Positions 43,718 through 52,860 are shown, counted from the stretch's first letter. The stretch: 64,000 nt of DNA from Pinibacter sp031553495 (GCA_031553495.1 JAVBLN010000007.1:1-64000); one strand, 5' to 3'. Program-made: numbers and translations. The notes: generated from the sequence alone by a model not told the origin.

Positions 43718-43812
43718 TAAAAACGGTAGTAAGAAACATAAACATGAACACACATCACTTTAAAACGTATAGTTAACTGAAGACTTTTTTATAAATCTCA
43801 AAATCAAATTGT

Positions 43813-44058
43813 ATGTCAATGATGGTTTTATTAGAAGCTGGTATAGCACAATGCGGTGGCGCAATTGGTGCGGGTTTGGCAGCTATTGGTGCTGGTATCG
43901 GTATTGGACAGATCGGTAAAGGCGCTGTAGAAGCAATCGCACGCCAACCGGAAGCTTCTAACGACATTCGTGCAAACATGATCCTGACAGCAGCGTTTGT
44001 AGAAGGGGTTGCCCTTTTTGCAGTAATCGCAGGTCTGTTGGCTGTTTTGGCAAAGTAA
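43813..44058 (+). CDS. atpE: F0F1 ATP synthase subunit c
   Basis: The 81-residue hairpin protein of the rotor ring. The glycine-rich first helix is GAIGAGLAAIGAGIGIGQIG, the loop is ARQPEA, and the proton-carrying residue is Glu64 in AFVEGVALFAV. The residue after Glu64 is Gly, not Ser/Thr, so the sodium-binding pattern is absent and it should be a proton type. It lies 95 bp after atpB, and a hairpin and two family R elements separate it from atpF. Confidence 0.97.
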   Translation: MSMMVLLEAGIAQCGGAIGAGLAAIGAGIGIGQIGKGAVEAIARQPEASNDIRANMILTAAFVEGVALFAVIAGLLAVLAK

Positions 44059-44071
44059 TGCACGTAAAAAG

Positions 44072-44108
44072 ATTCTGCACTCGAAGCACAGGGCGGAGAG
44101 TGCAGAAT
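44072..44108 (+). promoter_or_regulatory. Hairpin immediately after atpE
   Basis: ATTCTGCACTC (44072-44082) pairs perfectly with GAGTGCAGAAT (44098-44108) around a 15-nt loop, beginning 13 bp after the atpE stop codon. No T-run follows (TATTAGTATGG). Likely roles are stabilising the atpE end of the message or partial attenuation, which would suit the high c-subunit demand. Confidence 0.65.
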
Positions 44109-44163
44109 TATTAGTATGGCTGAAAAACAGGATGTATGCTGCACAATGCACAATAGCGAACAA

Positions 44164-44222
44164 ACCGTTGAAGTGTGCGACGCAACTAAAGTGTAATAGT
44201 AGCAATGCAGCCCGGCCCATAA
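44164..44222 (-). repeat. Family R element, D subtype (minus), inside the atp operon
   Basis: ACCGTTGAAGTGTGCGACGC, AACTAAAGTGTAATAGTAGC, AATGCAGCCCGGCCCATAAT. With 44326 it forms a minus/plus pair within the atpE-atpF gap. Confidence 0.83.
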
Positions 44223-44325
44223 TAAAAATACATCCTGAAAAAATAACCCGAATAATAGTTAGGATCTTCAAACCGGAAGTTAGTAATTGTGTGCGGCAGC
44301 GTGGCAATGGTAGGAGGGGATTATG

Positions 44326-44393
44326 AACCCGGCTATAGAATAAGAATTAAGCATCGTTGCGTCGCACACTTGTGCGGCAGTAATGCTTATCAG
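44326..44393 (+). repeat. Family R element, A/D hybrid (plus), inside the atp operon
   Basis: GAACCCGGCTATAGAATAAG, AATTAAGCATCGTTGCGTCG, CACACTTGTGCGGCAGTAAT, GCTTATC. It ends 66 bp before the atpF start. Confidence 0.83.
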
Positions 44394-44458
44394 CCAATTA
44401 ACATTTTTGACTTTTGAATTTATAACCAGAATTTTAAAAACTTTCAAACAGTTCATAT

Positions 44459-44953
44459 ATGGAATTATTAATGCCGGCATTAGGCTTTTTCTTTTGGACA
44501 TTGGTAGCGTTTTTAATTGTGTTTCTCATCTTAAAGAAATTCGCGTGGAAACCAATTTTGTCGATGTTGAATGACAGGGAGAAAGGCATTGCCGAATCAA
44601 TAGCCACCGCAGAAAAAGTGAAGAACGAAATGGCGCAAATGAAAAACGAGAATGAAGCCTTGATGGCCCAGGCTCGTGAAGAAAGAGCGCTTATGCTGAA
44701 AGAAGCCCGCGAAACACGCGACAAAATTGTGAGCGAAGCAAAGGAAAAAGCAAAGACTGAGGCTGCAAAAATTGTAGCGGATGCGCAAGCGGTGATCAAT
44801 CAGCAAAAAATGGCTACATTAGTTGATCTTAAAAACCAGGTGGGAATACTTGTACTGGATGTTGCAGAAAAAGTATTGCGTAAAGAACTGGGTAATAATG
44901 CTGAACAAGAGCAGTTTATAAAGCTGATGGCAGACGATATAAAATTGAATTAA
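44459..44953 (+). CDS. atpF: F0F1 ATP synthase subunit b
   Basis: The 164-residue peripheral stalk protein has one N-terminal membrane helix (MPALGFFFWTLVAFLIVFLI) and then a long charged coiled coil to the C-terminus (MKNENEALMAQAREERALML). It holds the a subunit and the F1 head together through the delta subunit. The start at 44459 is the first ATG. It follows a 400-bp gap that is unusual inside an atp operon and is followed by atpH after 56 bp. Confidence 0.95.
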   Translation: MELLMPALGFFFWTLVAFLIVFLILKKFAWKPILSMLNDREKGIAESIATAEKVKNEMAQMKNENEALMAQAREERALMLKEARETRDKIVSEAKEKAKTEAAKIVADAQAVINQQKMATLVDLKNQVGILVLDVAEKVLRKELGNNAEQEQFIKLMADDIKLN

Positions 44954-45009
44954 TGGCCGGAGTTTTTTGTGAGCTACAATTAACCACCAAAAATCAACAA
45001 CAGAAGTAA

Positions 45010-45573
45010 ATGCAAAACTTACGTTTAGCATCAAGATATGCAAAATCGCTGTTCGACCTGGCAGTAGAAAAAGGCCTGGTAGAAGCAGTGTATAATGATA
45101 TGCTTTTTTTACAAGAGCTATGCACCCAGAGCCGCGAATTTAAGGGATTGCTGCGCAGCCCTGTTATAAAGGCAGATAAAAAGAAGAGCATTATAGATGC
45201 CGTTATAGGTGGAAAAGTAAACGAATTGACCGCATCTTTTGCCCGGCTGCTGGTACAAAAGACGCGGGAAAATGAAATGCCCGATATTATTGTGGCGTTT
45301 ATAAAGGAATATAAAGATTATAAAGGAATTAAAGTGTTGAAGCTAACAACTGCGGTGCCGGTTAGCGAGAATGTGAAACAGGAATTGATACAAAAAATAA
45401 AGGAGAAAACATCTATTAAGAATATTGAGCTTCTTGAAAAAGTAGATGAGGGCATTATTGGTGGGTTTGTTTTACAAATAGACGATTTGCAAATTGATGC
45501 AAGTATCAGTTACGATCTGAATAAATTGAGAAAGCAGTTTTTGAATAACGACTTTATATACAGGATCAGGTAA
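45010..45573 (+). CDS. atpH: F0F1 ATP synthase subunit delta
   Basis: At 187 residues it has normal length. The six-helix N-terminal domain starts RLASRYAKSLFDLAVEKGLV, and the C-terminal part includes the signature VDEGIIGGFVLQIDDLQIDAS and a final DLNKLRKQF. Delta caps the F1 hexamer and ties it to the b stalk. It lies between atpF and atpA with short gaps, so the three are co-transcribed. Confidence 0.95.
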   Translation: MQNLRLASRYAKSLFDLAVEKGLVEAVYNDMLFLQELCTQSREFKGLLRSPVIKADKKKSIIDAVIGGKVNELTASFARLLVQKTRENEMPDIIVAFIKEYKDYKGIKVLKLTTAVPVSENVKQELIQKIKEKTSIKNIELLEKVDEGIIGGFVLQIDDLQIDASISYDLNKLRKQFLNNDFIYRIR

Positions 45574-45619
45574 AGAAAGTAAAAAAGAAAAATACATTAA
45601 AACAATATAAACAATCAAT

Positions 45620-47197
45620 ATGGCAGAGATTAAGCCCGATGAAATATCGGCGATATTGAGGCAGCAATTGAGCAACTTCACTACTGCTGCAGACCTGGAA
45701 GAAATGGGAACCGTTTTACAGGTAGGCGACGGTATTGCCCGCGTATATGGATTGGGTAATGTGCGTAGTGGTGAACTGGTGGAGTTTGATAACGGGGTAC
45801 AGGCAATTGCGCTAAACCTGGAAGAGGATAATGTGGGCGTGGTATTGATGGGTGAAACCGGCGAAATTATGGAAGGTGCTAAAGTACACCGTACCGGCAA
45901 AATTGCTTCCATAAATGTGGGAGAAGGGATGCTTGGCCGTGTGGTAAATACATTGGGGCAGCCTTTAGATGGTAAAGGCCCTATAACCGGCGAACGTTTT
46001 GAAATGCCATTGGAGCGTAAGGCGCCAGGTGTTATTTTCCGCGAACCGGTAAAAGAACCTCTGCAAACCGGTATCAAAGCCATTGACGCCATGATCCCTA
46101 TTGGCCGCGGACAACGTGAGCTGATAATTGGCGACCGCCAAACCGGTAAAACAGCTATCGCTATTGATACCATCATCAACCAGAGAGAATTTTATAAAGC
46201 AGGCAATCCTGTTTATTGTATATATGTAGCAGTAGGGCAAAAATCATCAACCATAGCCGGTGTGATGAAAACACTGGTTGATAACGGCGCCATGGATTAT
46301 ACCGTAATCGTATCGGCTTCCGCATCGGATCCCGCTCCATTGCAGTTCTATGCACCGTTTGCAGGCGCTGCTATTGGCGAGTTTTTCCGCGACACAGGCC
46401 GTTCCGCTCTTATCATTTACGATGATCTGTCCAAGCAGGCTGTAGCATATCGTGAGGTATCGCTGTTACTGCGCCGCCCTCCTGGCCGTGAAGCTTATCC
46501 CGGTGATGTATTTTACCTGCACAGCCGTTTGCTGGAAAGAGCAGCGAAAATAATCGGTAAAGATGAAGTAGCTAAAAAAATGAACGATTTGCCGGAGTCT
46601 ATAAAACATATGGTAAAAGGTGGAGGTTCATTAACCGCTTTGCCCATTATTGAAACGCAGGCTGGCGACGTATCGGCATATATTCCCACAAACGTGATCT
46701 CTATTACCGACGGACAAATATTCCTGGAAGGCAACCTGTTCAATGCAGGTATTCGTCCGGCTATTAACGTGGGTATATCCGTAAGCCGCGTGGGAGGAAA
46801 TGCTCAAATTAAATCCATGAAAAAAGTGGCCGGCACATTAAAGCTGGACCAGGCGCTTTACCGCGAAATGGAAGCCTTCTCTAAATTCGGCGGCGACCTC
46901 GATGCGGCCACAAAACTGGTTCTGGACAAAGGCGCCCGCAACGTGGAAATCCTGAAACAACCACAGTACACGCCATTTACCGTAGAAAGACAAGTGGCAA
47001 TTATTTACCTGGGTACACAAGGCTTGTTACGTGATGTACCCGTAAAAAAAGTGAAAGAGTTTGAAGACCATTTCTTGTCGGAAATGGAAACCAAACTTCC
47101 TGATGTGCTGGAAGAGCTCAGAAAAGGTAATCTTCCGGAAGAGGGAATTAGCAAAATGGTGGAACTTGTAAAACAGTTGACACCTCAGTATAAGTAA
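45620..47197 (+). CDS. atpA: F0F1 ATP synthase subunit alpha
   Basis: The 525-residue subunit carries the non-catalytic nucleotide site: Walker A GDRQTGKT at 171-178 with YVAVGQKSSTIAGV, the Walker B region SALIIYDDLSKQ and the alpha signature SVSRVGGNAQIKSMKKVAG. The catalytic-site Arg finger is in the SVSRVGG block. An intrinsic terminator follows within 25 bp, so the operon ends here. atpG, the usual next gene, is absent, and atpD/atpC are not in the window either. Confidence 0.97.
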   Translation: MAEIKPDEISAILRQQLSNFTTAADLEEMGTVLQVGDGIARVYGLGNVRSGELVEFDNGVQAIALNLEEDNVGVVLMGETGEIMEGAKVHRTGKIASINVGEGMLGRVVNTLGQPLDGKGPITGERFEMPLERKAPGVIFREPVKEPLQTGIKAIDAMIPIGRGQRELIIGDRQTGKTAIAIDTIINQREFYKAGNPVYCIYVAVGQKSSTIAGVMKTLVDNGAMDYTVIVSASASDPAPLQFYAPFAGAAIGEFFRDTGRSALIIYDDLSKQAVAYREVSLLLRRPPGREAYPGDVFYLHSRLLERAAKIIGKDEVAKKMNDLPESIKHMVKGGGSLTALPIIETQAGDVSAYIPTNVISITDGQIFLEGNLFNAGIRPAINVGISVSRVGGNAQIKSMKKVAGTLKLDQALYREMEAFSKFGGDLDAATKLVLDKGARNVEILKQPQYTPFTVERQVAIIYLGTQGLLRDVPVKKVKEFEDHFLSEMETKLPDVLEELRKGNLPEEGISKMVELVKQLTPQYK

Positions 47198-47216
47198 ATT
47201 ATTGAACTAATAAGAT

Positions 47217-47248
47217 AAAAGAGCAGCTTCACAAGAGCTGCTCTTTTT
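47217..47248 (+). terminator. Intrinsic terminator after atpA
   Basis: AGAGCAGCT (47220-47228) and AGCTGCTCT (47236-47244) form a perfect 9-bp stem with a 7-nt loop and a TTTTT tail. Flanking A and T add further pairs. This ends the atpB-E-F-H-A transcript. Confidence 0.92.
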
Positions 47249-47250
47249 AG

Positions 47251-47405
47251 TTGAAAGTGGAAAGTTGAAAGTGCTTAATCACTGATTGCAAGCCAAAACA
47301 AAAGCACTTATTACTCAAATTCGCAACTCATAACTTGCTCCATAGCATTCCTGCCGCACAAGTGAGTGACACAACGATGCTTAATAGTAGCACTACAGCC
47401 GGTTA
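47251..47405 (-). repeat. Family R element with full tail (minus)
   Basis: TTGAAAG, TGGAAAG, TTGAAAG heptamers begin right after the terminator. They are followed by TGCTTAATCACTGATTGCAA, GCCAAAACAAAAGCACTTAT and CTCATAACTTGCTC. The core element is 47340-47405 (CATAGCATTCCTGCCGCACA, GTGAGTGACACAACGATGCT, CACTACAGCCGGTTAC) with an outer CCCCCAAAAAA end. This is one of the best complete composite copies. Confidence 0.9.
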
Positions 47406-47608
47406 CCCCCAAAAAATTTCTACAAATTTTTACGTTGTGTAAAGTATAATGGCAAAAACAAATTAGAACTAAAGGAAAACCATTAAAAAACATTAAGTGT
47501 TTTTTTAATGTATGCAAACGTACACATTTAAAAAAAATCTATTTATTCGCATTTTGCTACTTGTAAAATTTGATAAAACCAAATTTTTAAAAATAATTTA
47601 TCTCATAC

Positions 47609-47638
47609 TTTGGAATGATTAACATTTTATTATTTTTG
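47609..47638 (+). promoter_or_regulatory. Promoter of the SusC/SusD pair
   Basis: TTTG at 47609-47612, an 18-bp spacer and TATTTTTG at 47631-47638 fit the Bacteroidota consensus TTG-N17-23-TAnnTTTG. The ATG of the SusC gene is 38 bp downstream. Confidence 0.7.
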
Positions 47639-47675
47639 AATTTACCCATTTTTGTTAACTAAATACCAAATACTC

Positions 47676-50600
47676 ATGAGAAAACATCAGCTTATGCTGC
47701 TAGGCTTTCTTTTGCTTAGCTCGTTAGCAATCGCACAATCCCGCCAAATTTCGGGTCAGGTGAAGGATGAAAAGGGACAACCGATTCCTTACGCCACTGT
47801 AAAAGTTAAGGGTTCCAAAGTTGGAGTTTCCGCAGACCAGGATGGAAAGTTTCAAATACAGATTTCAGATTCTAAAAGTACACTGGTAGTTAGTGCTGCC
47901 GGTTTCGATGCTTCTGAAATTGCTGTGACTGATGCATCTGTTGTAGGTGCGGTGCTTCATGCTCAAAATTCTATGGATGAGGTGGTGGTAACGGCGCTGG
48001 GCATTCGCAGAAATAGAAATGTGCTGCCTTATGCCGCCCAGCAAATTGCCGGAGACCAGGTAAGCCAATCGCGGAACAACAACTTTGTTACCGGGTTGTC
48101 CGGAAAAATTTCGGGTCTTGAAATAAGACAAGGTAACGCGATGGGAGCTTCCACAAATGTGGTTATCCGTGGCGCAAAATCATTTCTTATGAACAACCAG
48201 GCATTGTTTGTAATTGACGGTGTGCCTGTTGATAACTCCAACAACAACTCCAGCAACAAGGGTGTTACCACATCAAACGATCAAACCAGCGGTCGTGGCG
48301 GGTATGATTATGGTAATGCCGCCGCAGATATTAACCCTGATGACATTGAATCTGTCACCGTGCTGAAAGGTGCCGCATCTACTGCGTTGTACGGTTCCCG
48401 TGCCGGTAACGGCGTGATAATGATCACTACCAAAAAAGCAAAGAGAGGATTAGGCATTGTGGTGAATTCCGGTGTTACTGTTGGCAAAGTTGATAAAAGC
48501 ACTTTTGCCAGGTATCAGAAGGAATATGGCGCAGGTTATCAGCAAGGCGGTTATAGTAAAACCGCTGACGGTTCTCCAAATACGTCTTTCTGGTGGAAAG
48601 ACGCGTTTGGAACAGGTACAAACAGCTTGATTGTTCCCACGACTGAAGATGCCTCATATGGCGCCAGGTTTGATCCCAGCCTGATGGTGTATCATTGGGA
48701 TGCGTTTGATACTACTTCGGCTTATTACAAAACGCAACGGCCCTGGGTTGCCGCGGATAATGATCCTGTTACATTCTTCGAAAATTCGGTTAGTACCAAC
48801 AACAGCATTTTTGTGGATGGAGGAAATGATGTGGCCAGCTTTAAAATGGGCTACACCCGTAATGATGAGAAAGGTATTCTGCCGAACAGCCGGTTATTAA
48901 AAAATCTGGTGAACCTGGCTGCTTCGTATAAAATAACCAGTAAAATAACGGTGGCCGGTGCTGTCAATTTTTCGAAAATTGATGGAAAGGGCAGGTATGG
49001 TACGGGTTATAGCAAGTATAATGTGAACCAGGCCTTCCGCCAGTGGTGGGAAACTAATGTGGATGTGCAGGAGTTGAAAGACGCCTATTTCAGAACTGGC
49101 CGAAATATAACCTGGAACTGGGCCGACCCTACAAAACCGACGGGACTTCAACCTATTTATTCTGATAATCCTTATTTTATTCGTTATAAGAATTATCAAA
49201 CGGATAGCCGTTTCCGTTATTTCGGTAATTTTTCATTGAGTTATGATGTAACTGACTGGCTGAACCTGCTGGGCCGCATTTCTCTTGATTCGTATGATGA
49301 ATTGGAAGAGGAAAGGATAGCGGTTGGTAGTGTGGCTGTTCCTTCTTACAGCCGTTTCAACAGAACTTTCAGAGAGTTTAACTATGATCTTATGGCTTCT
49401 TTTAATAAGGATCTGAGTTCTTCATTGAATCTTAAAGCCATTGCGGGTATGAATTTTAGAAGAAACTATACTAACTCTGTATATGCCACCACCAATGGGG
49501 GCCTGGTAATGCCGGATATGTATTTTTTAGGCAATTCGGTAAGTCCGATTGCGGCGCCTGTTGAAACAGATGATAAAATTTTCATTGATGGTTATTATGC
49601 CAATGCTACATTGACATATAAGGAGATTCTCTCTTTGGATGCCTCTATCAGAAGAGATATAGCCTCTACACTTCCAAAGGCTAATAATGCTTATAATTAT
49701 CCGTCAGTTTCAGGTAGCTTTTTGTTTTCAAAACTTTTGCCAGAAGCAAGATGGATATCTAATGGTAAGTTGAGAGTAAACTATGCAGAGCTGGGTAATG
49801 GAGCGCCTTTCGGCAGATTGCAGGATGTATATGATAAACCGACACCATTCGGATCGGCCATATTCTTTTCTTTACCAAATACCAAGAACAATGCGGATCT
49901 AAAACCGGAAAGAACGAAAAGTGTGGAAGCCGGTTTGGAAATGGCGTTCTTTCAAAATCGTTTAGGTTTCGACGTTACCTTTTATGAGGCAAAAAGTTTT
50001 GACCAAATTATGCCGGTTGCGGTATCTACGGCAACTGGTTATAGCAGCAAATTCGTGAATGCGGGTACCATGCGCAATCGCGGTGTAGAAGTAGCGCTGT
50101 ACGCCACTCCTGTAAGAACACAAAACTTTTCGTGGACAATAAATTTAAACTGGACTGCTAACAGAAATAAGGTATTGTCGTTGTATGACAGCAGCAAAAA
50201 CCTGCAAATCAACCAGGCCAATCTGCAAGGCGGTGTATCCGTTAATGCTACATTGGGTGAGCCTTATGGTACCATTCAGGGTAAAACATGGAACTATGTA
50301 GGTGATCAGAAACTGGTTGATAGCAGAGGTTATTATTCTATGACTTCAACAACCAATAATGTGATTGGGAATATAAACCCCGATTGGATTGGAGGTATGT
50401 ACAATACCTTCCGTTACAAAAATGTTTCATTAGGATTTTTGATAGATGTTCGCAAAGGCGGAGATGTGTTTTCACTTGATCTGTACTATGGCCTTGCTAC
50501 AGGGCTTTACCCGGAAACTGTGGGTGACAACGATTTGGGAAATCCGAAACGCAGCCCGATTGCAGATGGAGGTGGTCTTATTGTTCCAGGTGTTACTGCC

Positions 50601-50936
50601 GATGGTAAAGAGAATACTAAGCGTGTTGAAAATACTTCGTATGGATATTACGGTTATGCTTATAATCCTGCCGCCGCATTTGTGTACGATGCCAGCTATG
50701 TAAAACTGAGAGAGTTGAATATAACCTATTCGTTGCCTCAATCAATTATTACAAAGTTCAAAGTATTTAAGGGCATAGATTTTTCAGTGATTGGTAGAAA
50801 TTTATGGCTCATTCACAAGAATCTTCCATACTCCGATCCTGAAGAAAATCTTTCAGCGGGTAATGTGCAGGGTTATCAGAGCGGTGCTTATCCGACTACC
50901 AGGAGCATCGGTGTAAATCTTAAATTGAAATTTTAA
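47676..50936 (+). CDS. SusC/RagA-family TonB-linked outer-membrane transporter
   Basis: The start at ATG 47676 gives MRKHQLMLLGFLLLSSLAIA and a signal peptide; the upstream TTG is rejected. Residues about 25-100 form the carboxypeptidase-like N-terminal extension (GQVKDEKGQPIPYATVKVKG). A TonB-box/plug region follows (MDEVVVTALGIRRNRNVLPY, plug motif DGVPVDN, GSRAGNGVIMITTKKAK). The rest is a 22-strand barrel ending in GVNLKLKF with the terminal Phe. It should import a glycan or peptide fragment with the SusD protein encoded 10 bp downstream. No sigma/anti-sigma pair or hybrid sensor is next to it, and no glycan-degrading gene is in the unit, so the substrate is unknown. Confidence 0.95.
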   Translation: MRKHQLMLLGFLLLSSLAIAQSRQISGQVKDEKGQPIPYATVKVKGSKVGVSADQDGKFQIQISDSKSTLVVSAAGFDASEIAVTDASVVGAVLHAQNSMDEVVVTALGIRRNRNVLPYAAQQIAGDQVSQSRNNNFVTGLSGKISGLEIRQGNAMGASTNVVIRGAKSFLMNNQALFVIDGVPVDNSNNNSSNKGVTTSNDQTSGRGGYDYGNAAADINPDDIESVTVLKGAASTALYGSRAGNGVIMITTKKAKRGLGIVVNSGVTVGKVDKSTFARYQKEYGAGYQQGGYSKTADGSPNTSFWWKDAFGTGTNSLIVPTTEDASYGARFDPSLMVYHWDAFDTTSAYYKTQRPWVAADNDPVTFFENSVSTNNSIFVDGGNDVASFKMGYTRNDEKGILPNSRLLKNLVNLAASYKITSKITVAGAVNFSKIDGKGRYGTGYSKYNVNQAFRQWWETNVDVQELKDAYFRTGRNITWNWADPTKPTGLQPIYSDNPYFIRYKNYQTDSRFRYFGNFSLSYDVTDWLNLLGRISLDSYDELEEERIAVGSVAVPSYSRFNRTFREFNYDLMASFNKDLSSSLNLKAIAGMNFRRNYTNSVYATTNGGLVMPDMYFLGNSVSPIAAPVETDDKIFIDGYYANATLTYKEILSLDASIRRDIASTLPKANNAYNYPSVSGSFLFSKLLPEARWISNGKLRVNYAELGNGAPFGRLQDVYDKPTPFGSAIFFSLPNTKNNADLKPERTKSVEAGLEMAFFQNRLGFDVTFYEAKSFDQIMPVAVSTATGYSSKFVNAGTMRNRGVEVALYATPVRTQNFSWTINLNWTANRNKVLSLYDSSKNLQINQANLQGGVSVNATLGEPYGTIQGKTWNYVGDQKLVDSRGYYSMTSTTNNVIGNINPDWIGGMYNTFRYKNVSLGFLIDVRKGGDVFSLDLYYGLATGLYPETVGDNDLGNPKRSPIADGGGLIVPGVTADGKENTKRVENTSYGYYGYAYNPAAAFVYDASYVKLRELNITYSLPQSIITKFKVFKGIDFSVIGRNLWLIHKNLPYSDPEENLSAGNVQGYQSGAYPTTRSIGVNLKLKF

Positions 50937-50946
50937 ATTGAAAACA

Positions 50947-52374
50947 ATGAAGAAGTACTTACTGATATTTATAGCCTCATCATCGATTGTAGCGTGTACT
51001 AAGAACATAGAAGACTACAACGATCAAACTAAAATGGCGTCTACAGCGCCGCCGCCGGCTCTTTTCTCCAACGCTGTGAGAAATTTAACTGATGTGCTTA
51101 CCAGCACAAATGTTAATACCAATGTGTTCAGGCTTGTAGAACAACACTGGACTACTACTACATATGCCGATGAGCCAAATTATGATTTCTTTACAAGAAA
51201 TATTCCCCAGAACTGGTGGACAATATTGTATAAAGATGTATTGTCCGACCTGGCAGAATGCAAGCGTTTATTGCCTTCTTATGCAGGCCCCACACAGGGT
51301 GCAAAAATGAACCAGGCTGCCATAGCCGACATTATGGAAGTGTACACCTATTCAGTATTGGTTAACACTTTTGGAAACGTTCCTTATTCAAAAGCGTTGG
51401 ATTATAGCAACCTGTTTCCTGCATATGATGATGCGAAAACAATTTATGATGATTTGTTGAAACGCCTTGATGCGGATATCGCGGCATTGAATGTGGCCGA
51501 AAAAGGCTTTGATGCCAGCCAGGATTTATTGTATGGCGGAAATGTGGCTGCGTGGGCGAAATTTGCCAACTCGCTTAAATTAAGAATGGCAATGACTTTG
51601 GCCGATGTAGATGCGGCTAAAGCAAAAAGCGCGGTGGAAGCGGCGGATGGCAAAGCTTTTACGAGCGCCAGTGATAATGCTTTATTTAAATACGAGTCCC
51701 TCACACCTAATAATAATCCGATATGGACTGATATTATTCAAAGTAAGCGTCAGGATTTTATTGCAGCAAATTCATTAGTTGATAAGCTGAAAGAATTAAA
51801 TGATCCGCGTCTTACAAAATACTTTCAGCCCAATGATGCCGGAGCGTATGTTGGAGGAACACCGGGTACAACCAATACATTTTCTCTTTTCGCAAAAGCC
51901 GCTGCAAAAATATCCACAATGGATTTTCCTGCTTTGCTGTTAGATTATGTAGAGATTGAATTTTACAGAGCGGAGGCCATTGAGCGGGGTTTTAATATTT
52001 CAGGAACCGCGGAGCAGCATTATAATAATGCCATCACTGCTTCAATTATTTACTGGGGCGGAACTTCAGCAGAAGCTGCTGCTTATTTAGCTAATAACGC
52101 TGTAGCATACACTAGTGCTTCAGGAGATTATAAGCAAAAAATCGGTATTCAAAAATGGATTGCTTTGTACAACAGAGGTTATGAAACCTGGACGGAAAAC
52201 CGGAGGCTGAACTACCCGGTGTTAAAACCACCTGCCTCACCCAGGACAGGATTTCCAAATCGTTTTACATATCCTGCAAATGAACAGACGTTGAATGGCC
52301 TGCATTATACAGATGCAGCAAAGGCTATCGGTGGTGACGAAGTGGAAACCAAAATTTTCTGGGATTTGAATTAG
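50947..52374 (+). CDS. SusD/RagB-like surface lipoprotein (SusD-like_2 type)
   Basis: The ATG at 50947 gives MKKYLLIFIASSSIVAC with lipid-anchor Cys17. The protein (about 475 residues) is a TPR-rich helical nutrient-binding partner of SusC: AIADIMEVYTYSVLVNTFGN, VPYSKALDYSNLFPAYDDAK, WAKFANSLKLRMAMTLADVD and QKWIALYNRGYETWTENRRL are hallmarks of the SusD-like_2 subgroup, which often goes with peptide-type or unknown ligands. An intrinsic terminator follows the pair. Confidence 0.93.
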   Translation: MKKYLLIFIASSSIVACTKNIEDYNDQTKMASTAPPPALFSNAVRNLTDVLTSTNVNTNVFRLVEQHWTTTTYADEPNYDFFTRNIPQNWWTILYKDVLSDLAECKRLLPSYAGPTQGAKMNQAAIADIMEVYTYSVLVNTFGNVPYSKALDYSNLFPAYDDAKTIYDDLLKRLDADIAALNVAEKGFDASQDLLYGGNVAAWAKFANSLKLRMAMTLADVDAAKAKSAVEAADGKAFTSASDNALFKYESLTPNNNPIWTDIIQSKRQDFIAANSLVDKLKELNDPRLTKYFQPNDAGAYVGGTPGTTNTFSLFAKAAAKISTMDFPALLLDYVEIEFYRAEAIERGFNISGTAEQHYNNAITASIIYWGGTSAEAAAYLANNAVAYTSASGDYKQKIGIQKWIALYNRGYETWTENRRLNYPVLKPPASPRTGFPNRFTYPANEQTLNGLHYTDAAKAIGGDEVETKIFWDLN

Positions 52375-52407
52375 AGCTTCGTGTGTTGCAATAGGGTGTT
52401 ATGTATA

Positions 52408-52436
52408 GTGGCCGGCAGTTTAGCCGGCCTTTTTTA
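52408..52436 (+). terminator. Intrinsic terminator after SusD
   Basis: GGCCGGC and GCCGGCC form a perfect stem with the AGTTTA loop, followed by TTTTTT. It ends the SusC/SusD transcript and lies 40 bp before the next family R element. Confidence 0.93.
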
Positions 52437-52475
52437 TTATACTTCAGCTCGCATAAAAGCGCATTTTTTTTTGGG

Positions 52476-52638
52476 GACCGGCGGTAGTGCTACTATTAAG
52501 CTCCGGTTGTGTCACTCACTTGTGCGGTAGTAATGCTATTCAAAAAGTTATGAGTTATGAGTTTTGAGTAATTAGTGCTTTTGTTTTGGCATGCAATCAG
52601 AGTATAAAGCATTCTCAATTCTCCACTCTCAATTCTCC
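52476..52638 (+). repeat. Family R element with full tail (plus)
   Basis: Core element 52476-52540: a ten-T run, GGGGACCGGCGGTAGTGCTA, CTCCGGTTGTGTCACTCACT, TGTGCGGTAGTAATGCTATT. The tail has heptamers GTTATGA (two), GTTTTGA, GTAATTA, then GTGCTTTTGTTTTGGCATGC, AATCAGAGTATAAAGC and the second heptamer block ATTCTCA, ATTCTCC, ACTCTCA, ATTCTCC (52611-52638). Confidence 0.9.
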
Positions 52639-52664
52639 ATTTATTCACGCTCTGCAAGGCTTGT

Positions 52665-52699
52665 AGCCTTGCAGCCCTATACTGTTGCTTTTAGCAACA
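52665..52699. repeat. 35-bp direct repeat flanking the RAYT gene, copy 1
   Basis: It includes AGCCTTGCAGCCCTATACTG and the short hairpin TTGCTTTTAGCAA. The second copy at 53656-53690 differs at one base. The first copy is overlapped by a hairpin GCAAGGCT-TGT-AGCCTTGC at 52654-52672. Confidence 0.85.
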
Positions 52700-52722
52700 C
52701 TCGTGCTCCACTCTGGCACTCT

Positions 52723-52746
52723 GGTGCAGGTCTCCAAACCTGCGCC
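52723..52746. repeat. REP-type palindrome, degenerate copy
   Basis: GGTGCAGGTCTCCAAACCTG and GCGCC form the same hairpin as the three downstream REPs with compensating changes (AGGT/ACCT instead of AGGCC/GGCCT). It is followed by CCGTTACTTG as the other REPs are by CCGTTACTTA. Confidence 0.8.
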
Positions 52747-52860
52747 TTCCCGTTACTTGTTTGATCATAGAAACCAATAGAACGACTGATACCAAACGCA
52801 CCAATAATTTATAAACTTAAAAAAATCATAAATGCAATATCTATTTCTAACTTGCGCAAT

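Noticed and set aside
44326..44458. Family R copy before atpF considered as a promoter
   Set aside because: No TAnnTTTG box with a well-spaced TTG is visible in the copy or between it and atpF.
45472..46179. 235-codon minus-strand frame inside atpH/atpA
   Set aside because: Pro/Ser-rich shadow of a strongly conserved gene; no start context or domain.
47652..47675. TTG-initiated extension of the SusC protein
   Set aside because: The ATG at 47676 starts directly at a proper signal peptide; the extra eight residues (LTKYQIL-like) are not signal-peptide-like.
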